Positions 1-5,145 of a stretch of DNA of 18,718 bases are shown piece by piece. Position 1 is the first letter of the stretch, and each line of letters opens with the position of its first letter. The notes beneath the pieces were generated by a model. That model searched no databases. It was not told where the DNA came from and was given only the letters and a program-made list of their open reading frames with translations. This DNA comes from 2-12-FULL-60-25 sp964638165 (GTDB taxonomy: Bacteria > Patescibacteriota > Patescibacteriia > 2-12-FULL-60-25). Both the position numbers and the translations under genes were made by a program. The stretch spans positions 1 to 18,718 of the forward strand of contig CAZWYJ010000015.1 of assembly GCA_964638165.1 (NCBI GenBank), written 5' to 3'.

Positions 1-1
1 G

Positions 2-22
2 TATGTATGAAAAACATACATA
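2..22. repeat. Short perfect inverted repeat
   Basis: An 8-bp perfect inverted repeat (TATGTATG at 2-9, CATACATA at 15-22) encloses a 5-nt A loop. It sits in AT-rich DNA beyond the rplA terminator. It could be a weak hairpin or part of a feature to the left of the window. No run of U follows on either strand, so I do not call it a terminator. Confidence 0.4.
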
Positions 23-45
23 AATCAGTTAATAATCAACAATAT

Positions 46-77
46 ACAAAAAAACTCCCGACGTTTTAGGCCGAGAG
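46..77 (-). terminator. Intrinsic terminator of rplA
   Basis: Read on the minus strand, the arms CUCUCGGC (77-70) and GUCGGGAG (62-55) form an 8-bp helix with two G-U wobbles and a 7-nt loop. A run of U from 54 down to 48 follows directly. The wobbles pair only in minus-strand RNA, which fixes the direction. It begins about 22 nt after the rplA stop codon, so L1 mRNA appears to end here as a single-gene transcript. Confidence 0.85.
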
Positions 78-99
78 CTTTTTATTCCTCAAATGGTCT

Positions 100-789
100 T
101 TACACGTTCGAGACGTCTACGCGAATCCCCGGCCCCATCGTCGAAGCGATCGTGAGGGTTTTGATATACGTTCCCTTTGAGGACGATGGTTTGCTCTTCT
201 TCAATGCCTCCATAAAAGTCATGAAATTCTGGAGGATCTGCTCTGCACTCAACGAAGCCTTCCCGATAACCTGGTGAACATTGCCCGTGGCGTCATTCTT
301 GAACGTGACTTTTCCGCGCTTCAGTTCCTCGATCATCTTCGTGACATTCGGTCCGACCGTATCCGTCTTCGGATTCGGCATAATGCCCTTCGGGCCCAGA
401 ATCTTTGCGATTTTCGCGAGCTTCGGCATCATATCCGGCGTCGCAACCGCCACATCGAAGTTCACCTTGCTCGTGCGTGCAATCTCATCTATGAGGTCTT
501 CCGCGCCAACGAGATCGGCTCCCGCATCCTTTGCCTCCTTCTGCTTAATTTCCGGAACGAATGCGGCGACGCGCTTGGTCTTGCCGATGCTGTTTGGAAA
601 AATGAATGTGGCACGAACCTGCTGATCGCTCTTTTTGACGTCAATGCCGAGATTGGCATGGACCTCAATGGATCCGTCAAACTTGGTCGTGCTCGTTTCC
701 TTGGCGAGCGCAATGGCGTCCGCAACCGAATAAAGCTTCTTCACTTCGACTTTGGACTTCATGTCCTTAAAACGCTTTGAGATAGGCAT
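100..789 (-). CDS. rplA: 50S ribosomal protein L1
   Basis: Ribosomal protein L1 binds 23S rRNA at the L1 stalk, helps release deacylated tRNA from the E site, and in many bacteria represses its own mRNA. The 229-residue product has the usual family length and no missing part. Recognisable segments are the N-terminal KFDGSIEVHANLGID stretch (about 36-50) and the highly conserved GPKGIMPNPK loop (132-141). The start ATG at 789 gives the expected MPISKRFKDM N terminus. There is no SD before it. In most bacteria rplA follows rplK, but here a divergent thymidylate gene lies upstream instead. The gene is monocistronic, with its own promoters and terminator. Identification is secure. Confidence 0.97.
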   Translation of the reverse strand: MPISKRFKDMKSKVEVKKLYSVADAIALAKETSTTKFDGSIEVHANLGIDVKKSDQQVRATFIFPNSIGKTKRVAAFVPEIKQKEAKDAGADLVGAEDLIDEIARTSKVNFDVAVATPDMMPKLAKIAKILGPKGIMPNPKTDTVGPNVTKMIEELKRGKVTFKNDATGNVHQVIGKASLSAEQILQNFMTFMEALKKSKPSSSKGTYIKTLTIASTMGPGIRVDVSNV

Positions 790-794
790 GTGTG

Positions 795-829
795 GTGGTT
801 CGAGCCCCCGGATGGTTACGGGGTCCCAC
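795..829 (-). promoter_or_regulatory. Structured rplA leader, candidate L1 autoregulatory site
   Basis: In minus-strand RNA just before the rplA start codon, GUGG (829-826) pairs with CCAC (798-795). An inner CCCC/GGGG helix (823-820 with 808-805 or 809-806) is separated from it by an asymmetric interior loop. Two short helices joined by an asymmetric loop is the general form of L1 binding sites on rRNA and on L1-controlled mRNAs, and the position suits repression of translation. I see no strict consensus match, so function is inferred. Confidence 0.4.
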
Positions 830-847
830 TAAGAATAATGTGGCAGG

Positions 848-876
848 AGTATACCCTTTTTCAGCGAAAACGTCAA
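848..876 (-). promoter_or_regulatory. Proximal promoter of rplA
   Basis: On the minus strand TTGACG (876-871) and TATACT (853-848) are separated by exactly 17 bp. This is close to the sigma-70-type housekeeping consensus. Transcription would start near 841 and give a leader of about 50 nt that carries the L1-like hairpin. It is the best promoter match in the window. Confidence 0.8.
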
Positions 877-890
877 GGCTGAGGGGCGCG

Positions 891-946
891 GGTCGTAGGT
901 CGTAGGTCGTAGGTCGTAGGTCGTAGGTCGTAGGTCGTAGGTCGTA
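891..946. repeat. Tandem heptamer array, 8 x GGTCGTA
   Basis: Eight uninterrupted identical copies of the 7-bp unit GGTCGTA occupy 56 bp. The array lies between two promoter candidates for rplA, so RNA from the distal promoter would carry it as a CUACGAC-type repeat while RNA from the proximal one would not. Perfect identity of eight copies suggests recent slippage. It is the most homogeneous of the period-7 arrays found across the window. Confidence 0.95.
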
Positions 947-950
947 GAAG

Positions 951-979
951 ATTGTCGGGGGCTGAAAAGGCGTTGTCAA
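951..979 (-). promoter_or_regulatory. Distal promoter of rplA
   Basis: On the minus strand TTGACA (979-974) is followed after 17 bp by GACAAT (956-951). The -35 box is perfect and the -10 box matches four of six positions. Initiation near 944 would place the start of transcription at the edge of the heptamer array. Confidence 0.5.
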
Positions 980-1005
980 ATCCCCACTTACCACTTACCA
1001 CGTAC

Positions 1006-1025
1006 GGGCGGTTCGCGAACCGCCC
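1006..1025. repeat. Perfect 20-bp palindrome GGGCGGTTCGCGAACCGCCC
   Basis: The palindrome is perfect and extends almost perfectly to 1002-1030 (GTAC on one side, CTAC on the other). Related GC-rich palindromes with a TTC/GAA core occur at 10794-10809, 15462-15480 and 15551-15569. All four lie in intergenic DNA, which suggests a small dispersed repeat family. Confidence 0.85.
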
Positions 1026-1030
1026 CTACT

Positions 1031-1068
1031 ACCACTTACCACCTACCACCTACCACCTACCACCTACC
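1031..1068. repeat. Tandem heptamer array, ACCACCT units
   Basis: One ACCACTT unit is followed by four ACCACCT units and a partial ACC. Further related CCACTTA words lie at 984-1000 on the other side of the 20-bp palindrome. On the opposite strand the unit reads AGGTGGT. This differs from the nearby GGTCGTA word by about one base per repeat, so the two arrays could pair imperfectly. Confidence 0.9.
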
Positions 1069-1079
1069 GAGCCCTTCTT

Positions 1080-1108
1080 TTGACTGCCCGCTCTCCCCGT
1101 ACTATCCT
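1080..1108 (+). promoter_or_regulatory. Promoter of the thymidylate cluster
   Basis: TTGACT (1080-1085) and TATCCT (1103-1108) are separated by 17 bp. Initiation six or seven bases after the -10 box falls around 1115, only about four bases before the ATG at 1119. This predicts an essentially leaderless mRNA, and shows that the upstream in-frame TTG at 1080 is the -35 box and not a start codon. Confidence 0.7.
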
Positions 1109-1118
1109 CACCCTTGAT

Positions 1119-1613
1119 ATGTCGGAGACCTGCTTCCGCCCACCTTGGGACGATTATTTCATGACGATCGCAAAAATCGCCGCCACGCGTGGCACGTGCG
1201 ATCGCGCCCGCGTCGGAGCTGTGCTCGTCAAAAACAAGCGCATCATCTCCACCGGATACAATGGCGCGCCACCGGGACTCCCGCACTGCGATGGTCCGGA
1301 CGGGCACCTGATGGAAGAGGGTCACTGCATCCGAACGCTCCATGCGGAAGAAAACGCAATCATCCAGCTCGCACTGGTTGGTGGCATGTCCGCCGAAGGC
1401 TCAACGCTCTATACCACGCACTCGCCGTGCTACCACTGCACGAAAAAAATCATTATGGTCGGCGTTACGCGCGTTGTGGCCGGTGAGCCGTACCGCATCA
1501 GCCAAGACGTGCGAGATGCGCTCGCGAGCGCAAACGTGACGCTCGACATGTATACGCCAAATCCGGAATGGAACGCCAAACTCCTCGACATCTTCGCGCC
1601 CCCAACCGTATGA
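1119..1613 (+). CDS. dCMP deaminase (ComEB/dCMP deaminase family)
   Basis: Zinc-dependent deaminase converting dCMP to dUMP, the substrate of the ThyX encoded downstream. From the ATG at 1119 the product has 164 residues. The zinc and catalytic motifs are complete: HAE with His75 and Glu77, then SPCYHC with Cys104 and Cys107. The segments PPWDDYFMTIAKIAATRGTC and GYNGAPPGLPHC are typical of deoxycytidylate deaminases rather than of cytidine deaminases. The start is chosen because a good promoter lies between the alternative TTG at 1080 and this ATG, and because the family starts just before the WDxYFM motif. The stop codon overlaps the next start as ATGA, implying translational coupling with the first kinase. 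Confidence 0.92.
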   Translation: MSETCFRPPWDDYFMTIAKIAATRGTCDRARVGAVLVKNKRIISTGYNGAPPGLPHCDGPDGHLMEEGHCIRTLHAEENAIIQLALVGGMSAEGSTLYTTHSPCYHCTKKIIMVGVTRVVAGEPYRISQDVRDALASANVTLDMYTPNPEWNAKLLDIFAPPTV

Positions 1614-2182
1614 ACGGAAAAAAAATCGTCATTGGCATCATAGGCATGCCGGCATCCGGAAAAGGAACCGTAGCGGATTACATCGAGAAGACGTATGGAG
1701 CGCCGAAACTTCGCTTCTCGGACGCGCTGAGCAAAATTCTGGATCGGCTCGGTATCGAAAAAACGCGGGATCGGCAAATTACACTCTCGGAGATTCTGCG
1801 CGAAACGTGTGGAGAGGATATTCTCTCTCGCGCCATCCAAATCGGCGTGGTCCGATCTCCATCTCCGCTCATGGTCGTTGACGGCGTTCGCCGAGAGGGA
1901 GATATCGCCACGCTCAAAGAAGTGGCTGATTTCCACCTTCTTGGCGTTCAGGCGCAAGAGCGAACCAGGTACGAACGCTCAAAAAAGCGATCGGAAAAAC
2001 CCGAGGAAGCTAATCAGAGCTTTGAAGATTTTTTGAAACTGGATCAACGCTCAACGGAAGTCACAACGCAGGAACTCATGAAAAATGCGACGGTTGTTTT
2101 CGACAATGACGGTTCATTCGAAGATCTCTATAGACAAGTTGATCAATATCTTGATGCCATCGGCATCAATAGGAGTTCGTAG
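1610..2182 (+). CDS. P-loop nucleotide kinase, first paralogue (candidate dNMP kinase)
   Basis: A 190-residue protein of the P-loop NMP-kinase/AAA_18-like group. Walker A is GMPASGKGT (12-20), with the GKGT form typical of nucleoside monophosphate kinases. A VVDGVRR segment (89-95) supplies a Walker-B-like Asp91, and RYERSKKR (120-127) looks like an arginine-rich lid. It starts at the ATG that overlaps the dCMP deaminase stop. A longer reading from 1568 would run through the deaminase end and is less likely. Clear paralogy to the next gene (shared RFSD, LSxILR, GED, VDGxRR, RYER, NDG and IGI blocks) shows a tandem duplication. Similar genes are often annotated as dephospho-CoA kinase-like or AAA ATPase. 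The context with dCMP deaminase, dUTPase and ThyX makes dTMP or dCMP phosphorylation the attractive role, by inference only. The last three codons lie in a heptamer array. Confidence 0.8.
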   Translation: MNGKKIVIGIIGMPASGKGTVADYIEKTYGAPKLRFSDALSKILDRLGIEKTRDRQITLSEILRETCGEDILSRAIQIGVVRSPSPLMVVDGVRREGDIATLKEVADFHLLGVQAQERTRYERSKKRSEKPEEANQSFEDFLKLDQRSTEVTTQELMKNATVVFDNDGSFEDLYRQVDQYLDAIGINRSS

Positions 2183-2202
2183 TTCGCATTTCGTATTTCG
2201 GA
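2175..2202. repeat. Heptamer array, left arm (GTTCGTA-type)
   Basis: Four consecutive 7-bp words: GTTCGTA, GTTCGCA, TTTCGTA, TTTCGGA. The array begins inside the last codons of the first kinase gene and supplies its stop codon (TAG at 2180-2182). It faces a complementary array at 2235-2259. Confidence 0.8.
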
Positions 2203-2234
2203 ACACACGTAATCATTAAGACTCGTAGAAAAAT

Positions 2235-2259
2235 CCCGAAATACGAGCTACGAAATGCG
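2235..2259. repeat. Heptamer array, right arm (complement of 2175-2202)
   Basis: The words CCCGAAA, TACGAGC, TACGAAA and TGCG read as the reverse complement of the array at 2175-2202, with one heptamer of length difference. The RNA of this kinase-kinase gap could fold into a long interrupted hairpin. A further CACCTACTACCTACC stretch at 2269-2283 precedes the second kinase. No promoter or SD was seen in the 110-bp gap. Confidence 0.75.
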
Positions 2260-2292
2260 CCCCCGCTCACCACCTACTACCTACCCCCCCTT

Positions 2293-2895
2293 ATGCCCTC
2301 CCCTCTCATCCTCGGTCTCGTCGGTACGCCCGGCTCCGGAAAAAGCGCTGTCACGGATTACATCATTCAGAATTACGGCGGATCACAATTCCGTTTTAGT
2401 GACTACCTCTCGCACGTCCTCCAAAAGATGAACATCACAAAATCGCGCGAGAACATGATCAAGCTCTCCGTGATCCTCCGAAAGGAATTTGGAGAAGATC
2501 TATTCTCACACGCCGTAGCGAGCGACGCGATCCGGAGCGAAGATTCGCTCGTCCTCGTTGACGGCATCCGCCGTCCGGAAGATCTCACGGCCTTCCGACC
2601 GCTCCCGAACTTCAAGCTCATCGCCGTCAATGCGGACGCGAATATTCGATACGAGCGCATGAGGCACCGTGGAGAAAAGGTGGGTGAATCGAATATGACC
2701 CGGGAAGAGTTTGAAACGACAGAGAAAGCCCCGACGGAAATTACCATTCCGGAAGCCATGACCTACGCGGACTTCGTCGTGATGAATGATGGCGGTCTCG
2801 AGGAACTCCATGCACGAATTGATGAGATCATGAAGGAAATCGGGATAGAAAAACAACCAAGTCGGGAGTCAGGAGTCGGGAGTCGGAAAGAATAA
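2293..2895 (+). CDS. P-loop nucleotide kinase, second paralogue (candidate dNMP kinase)
   Basis: A 200-residue paralogue of the preceding kinase. Walker A is GTPGSGKSA (11-19), VLVDGIRR (87-94) carries the Walker-B-like Asp90, and RYERMRHRGEK (119-129) is the basic lid region. The first copy has GKGT where this one has GKSA, so the two may differ in substrate. A dTMP kinase would complete the pathway whose other enzymes are encoded around it; no recognisable tmk lies in the window. This is inference from context. The last 11 to 13 residues (from about PSRESGVGSRKE) are encoded by a heptamer array, so the original C terminus probably ended near IGIEK. There is no SD at the start. Confidence 0.8.
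   Translation: MPSPLILGLVGTPGSGKSAVTDYIIQNYGGSQFRFSDYLSHVLQKMNITKSRENMIKLSVILRKEFGEDLFSHAVASDAIRSEDSLVLVDGIRRPEDLTAFRPLPNFKLIAVNADANIRYERMRHRGEKVGESNMTREEFETTEKAPTEITIPEAMTYADFVVMNDGGLEELHARIDEIMKEIGIEKQPSRESGVGSRKE
2861..2888. repeat. Heptamer array inside the 3' end of a CDS
   Basis: Four 7-bp words: GTCGGGA, GTCAGGA, GTCGGGA, GTCGGAA. They lie within the reading frame of the second kinase and encode its terminal residues. Because 7 is not a multiple of 3, successive copies are read in different frames and give an irregular peptide. This shows that the array extended or replaced the gene's end. Confidence 0.9.
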
Positions 2896-2909
2896 CTACC
2901 GACTATTCT

Positions 2910-3356
2910 ATGGAAATCCGCGTTACCAAGCTCGATCCTCGCGCCATTATCCCGGAATATAAATCCGAAGGCGCAGCCGGTATGGACATCTCGACGATCG
3001 AGGAAGCTGTCATCCCGCCCGGCGGACACGCGCTTCTCCGAACAGGTCTGGGCTTCGGCCTTCCAAGCGGCCATGCGATGTTCATCTTCCCGAGGGGAAG
3101 TACGTTCGCCAAATTTCGCCTCTTCCTCGCAAATCACGTAGGCGTTCTTGACGAAGACTATTCCGGGCCAAATGACGAGTTGCTGATCTCCGTCTTCAAT
3201 CCGACGGCTGAATCAACGACCGTACCCGCCAGTGCTCGAATCGCCCAGATTATCGTCCTTCCAATCGAGCATATGGTGCTCATCGAAGGGCCGGCTGGAG
3301 ATATCAACAGAGGTGGTTTTGGGTCAACTGGCGGGCATAGTGCGCCCAGTGCATAA
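2910..3356 (+). CDS. dut: dUTP diphosphatase (dUTPase)
   Basis: Trimeric dUTPase hydrolysing dUTP to dUMP and pyrophosphate. It keeps uracil out of DNA and feeds ThyX. The 148-residue protein has all five motifs in order: AAGMDI (22-27), PRGSTF (61-66, a variant of the usual PRSS/PRSG with Ser64), GVLDEDYSG (78-86, with Asp81 and Tyr84), RIAQ (110-113) and the C-terminal RGGFGSTGG arm (134-142). The start 15 bp after the second kinase stop gives a normal N terminus without SD, so it is probably co-transcribed. The G in motif 2 where Ser is usual is mildly unusual, though Ser64 is still present. A strong terminator follows. Confidence 0.94.
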   Translation: MEIRVTKLDPRAIIPEYKSEGAAGMDISTIEEAVIPPGGHALLRTGLGFGLPSGHAMFIFPRGSTFAKFRLFLANHVGVLDEDYSGPNDELLISVFNPTAESTTVPASARIAQIIVLPIEHMVLIEGPAGDINRGGFGSTGGHSAPSA

Positions 3357-3379
3357 TACCCCACAGACAATGCCAGGGA

Positions 3380-3423
3380 GGGGCGGGTCATCTCTTGATG
3401 TGAGAAGACCCTCCCCTTTTTCT
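3380..3423 (+). terminator. Intrinsic terminator after dut
   Basis: GGGG, GGGTC and TCTC (3380-3394) pair with GAGA, GACCC and CCCC (3402-3416) around a TTGATGT loop. Only two single mismatches occur, and five T residues and CT follow. It would end the transcript that begins at 1115. Confidence 0.9.
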
Positions 3424-3426
3424 ATT

Positions 3427-3455
3427 AGGACTTACGCGTTTGGCGCATAAGTCCT
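3427..3455. repeat. Hairpin AGGACTTA/TAAGTCCT upstream of thyX
   Basis: An 8-bp perfect outer stem (3427-3434 with 3448-3455) continues into a CGC/GCG inner stem with a 2-nt bulge. It lies between the dut terminator and the thyX start. It could be a dispersed palindrome or an upstream regulatory structure. A TATACC -10-like box overlaps its downstream edge (3459-3464). Confidence 0.65.
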
Positions 3456-3458
3456 GTC

Positions 3459-3464
3459 TATACC
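3459..3464 (+). promoter_or_regulatory. Possible -10 box of thyX
   Basis: TATACC ends 8 bases before the thyX ATG, again predicting a nearly leaderless mRNA. No convincing -35 box lies 16-18 bp upstream, so the call is weak. An independent promoter is expected because the dut terminator lies just upstream. Confidence 0.35.
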
Positions 3465-3472
3465 TCAACCCT

Positions 3473-5020
3473 ATGCCAACCCTGAAGACCCAGACCCAAG
3501 ACCAGCGCCGAGTCTACCCGCTCACCAAGCTCGAACTCTCGTACGAAGACGGTAGCCATGAAGCCATCCAGCCCACACCAGAGCAAATTGCCGTCGCGAT
3601 CGCCAAGTGTTCGAGATCCGATACACCGTTTGACCAAAATATCCTCGATGTCTCCCTGGAACAGGCCGCGGCATTCCATGAAAAATGGGTCGTGGGGTAC
3701 GGGCATGGATCCGTTGCGGAACACGCCGTGGCATCCGTCGCTCTTGAACGCGTCAGCCAAGTCGCCATCAAGATTCTGGAAGATAGCCGGCTGGCGAGCT
3801 ACACGGAAAAATCCTCGCGCTACGTGGTCTTCACGCGCGACCGCGTCGTTCTCCCCTCTGCGCTCAAGCGGGGCATGATCGCGGATCGCGTGAATACCTT
3901 TCTCGATCGTCTCTACCGCCTGTACGACGAGATTCAAGATCGCGTCAAACCGCTCATGCTCCAGCGCTTCCCGAAAACGGACGACATGCCGGATAAAGCC
4001 TATGCGGCGACCACGAAGGCGCGCGTCTGCGATGTGGCCCGATACTGCCTTCCGGCTGCGGCTGCGGGAAATCTGGGCATGACAGCCAATGCCCGCACAT
4101 GGGGACTCGTCATTACCAAACTCGCCTCATCGCCACACGAAGAAGCGCGTGAACTCGCCATCGAGCTCATCGAGCAACTCCGCGCAAAAGCCGGCGAAAC
4201 GCCGGATGAAGCTATCCGAACGCGCATTTTTCCAACGCTCCTGAAATACGCCGGATTCAACACCTACCAGGCGGAAACGCCGGAACGAATGCGCGTACTC
4301 GGGGAAGAAATCCTCCGTGGCGCGGAAACGCATCATGGACCGCAGGCTGATCAAGACCATCCGGTCGTCATCACCCGAGATGATGCCTCCGCAGAGCTCC
4401 GCATCGCCACCAGCCTCCTCGCAAAATCCTCCCGTCTCCCCGCAGCAACCATCATCAAGCACCTCTCGCGTCATTCGCAGGATATCGAGCGCGTCATTCG
4501 CACAGCCACCGAAAACCGTGGCGAACACGACCAGCTCCCGCGCGAATTCGAGCACGCGACGTTTCAACACGAAATCGTCATGGATTACGGCGCATGGCGA
4601 GACGTTCAGCGTCATCGCATGTGCACGCAACTCAATCAAAACCTCGGGGTAAATCTTGGATACGTGATCCCGGCAGAGATCGTTGAAGTCGGCATGGAGC
4701 AGGAGTACCGATCCCTCATGGACGAAGCCATCGCGCTTAATGCGCACCTCGTTGACTCAAAACTCACCCATGAAGCCGAGTACCTCGTGCCCATGGCCTT
4801 CCGCCGTCGCATGGTCATCACGTGGAACATGCGCGAGCTGGATCACTTCATTGCCTTGCGTTCCGGTAAAAAAGGACATCCGTCCTATCGCCACATCGCC
4901 CAAGAAACATGGCGAACGCTTCAGACAACACATCCTCTCCTCGCAGAACTCATTCGCGTAGACATGAGTGGAAACGAAGAAACATTTTCAACGCTCGGCG
5001 CAACACCGAAAGGATTCTAG
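3473..5020 (+). CDS. thyX: Double-length flavin-dependent thymidylate synthase
   Basis: FAD-dependent synthase making dTMP from dUMP with methylene-tetrahydrofolate. The 515-residue product is about twice the usual ThyX length and contains two ThyX-like halves. In the N half (about 70-240): GHGSVAEH, then SRLASYTEKSSRY (105-117), matching the SxNExSxRY end of the signature but lacking RHR, then CLPAAAAGN and NAR (206-208). In the C half (about 355-500): EFEHATF, then RHR (380-382) without the Ser/ExSxRY part, and WNMRELDHFIALR (451-463), keeping the Arg that usually contacts dUMP. The halves therefore look complementary. Double-length ThyX proteins exist elsewhere, for example in Chlamydia. 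The ATG at 3473 is preferred over a TTG at 3440 that lies inside a hairpin. There is no SD. Confidence 0.9.
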   Translation: MPTLKTQTQDQRRVYPLTKLELSYEDGSHEAIQPTPEQIAVAIAKCSRSDTPFDQNILDVSLEQAAAFHEKWVVGYGHGSVAEHAVASVALERVSQVAIKILEDSRLASYTEKSSRYVVFTRDRVVLPSALKRGMIADRVNTFLDRLYRLYDEIQDRVKPLMLQRFPKTDDMPDKAYAATTKARVCDVARYCLPAAAAGNLGMTANARTWGLVITKLASSPHEEARELAIELIEQLRAKAGETPDEAIRTRIFPTLLKYAGFNTYQAETPERMRVLGEEILRGAETHHGPQADQDHPVVITRDDASAELRIATSLLAKSSRLPAATIIKHLSRHSQDIERVIRTATENRGEHDQLPREFEHATFQHEIVMDYGAWRDVQRHRMCTQLNQNLGVNLGYVIPAEIVEVGMEQEYRSLMDEAIALNAHLVDSKLTHEAEYLVPMAFRRRMVITWNMRELDHFIALRSGKKGHPSYRHIAQETWRTLQTTHPLLAELIRVDMSGNEETFSTLGATPKGF

Positions 5021-5025
5021 AATAC

Positions 5026-5098
5026 GGGGCGCGGGGCGCAGATCGCGGGGCGCGGTGAAATTCCCGCGCCCCGCGATCTGCGCCCCGCGCCCTATTTT
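5026..5098 (+). terminator. 29-bp perfect hairpin built from heptamers, terminator of thyX
   Basis: The left arm 5027-5055 and right arm 5064-5092 are perfect reverse complements over 29 bp with an 8-nt loop. TATTTTC follows at 5093-5099. The left arm reads as heptamers GGGGCGC, GGGGCGC, AGATCGC, GGGGCGC plus GG. The structure starts 6 bp after the thyX stop codon, so it is likely to end transcription or protect the mRNA 3' end. Confidence 0.85.
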
Positions 5099-5127
5099 CG
5101 ATCAGGCCTACAGACCTTCCGCGTTCC

Positions 5128-5137
5128 ATGCTACCCT
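5128..5137 (+). promoter_or_regulatory. Extended -10 promoter of the membrane-protein gene
   Basis: TGCTACCCT (5129-5137) fits an extended -10 box (TG, one base, TACCCT). The proper -35 position holds only a poor TACAGA. Initiation near 5144 would make the ATG at 5146 nearly leaderless, which argues for that start over the upstream ATG at 5128. Confidence 0.4.
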
Positions 5138-5145
5138 GTCTTCGT

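Noticed and set aside
274..780. Long open frame antisense to rplA, and similar ones opposite thyX, gatB, eno, gap and tsf
   Set aside because: They are shadows of strongly coding, GC-rich genes, with low-complexity or Arg/Ser-rich products and no start signals.
790..833. GGTTCGAGCCCC on the plus strand looks like a tRNA T-arm
   Set aside because: The T stem does not pair, there is no acceptor or CCA end, and the 5' half would lie inside rplA.
891..1068. CRISPR array
   Set aside because: The repeats are 7 bp and contiguous without spacers, and no cas genes are present.
1080..1118. Upstream TTG start for dCMP deaminase adding 13 residues
   Set aside because: The TTG is the -35 box of a well-spaced promoter, and the extra residues do not fit the family.
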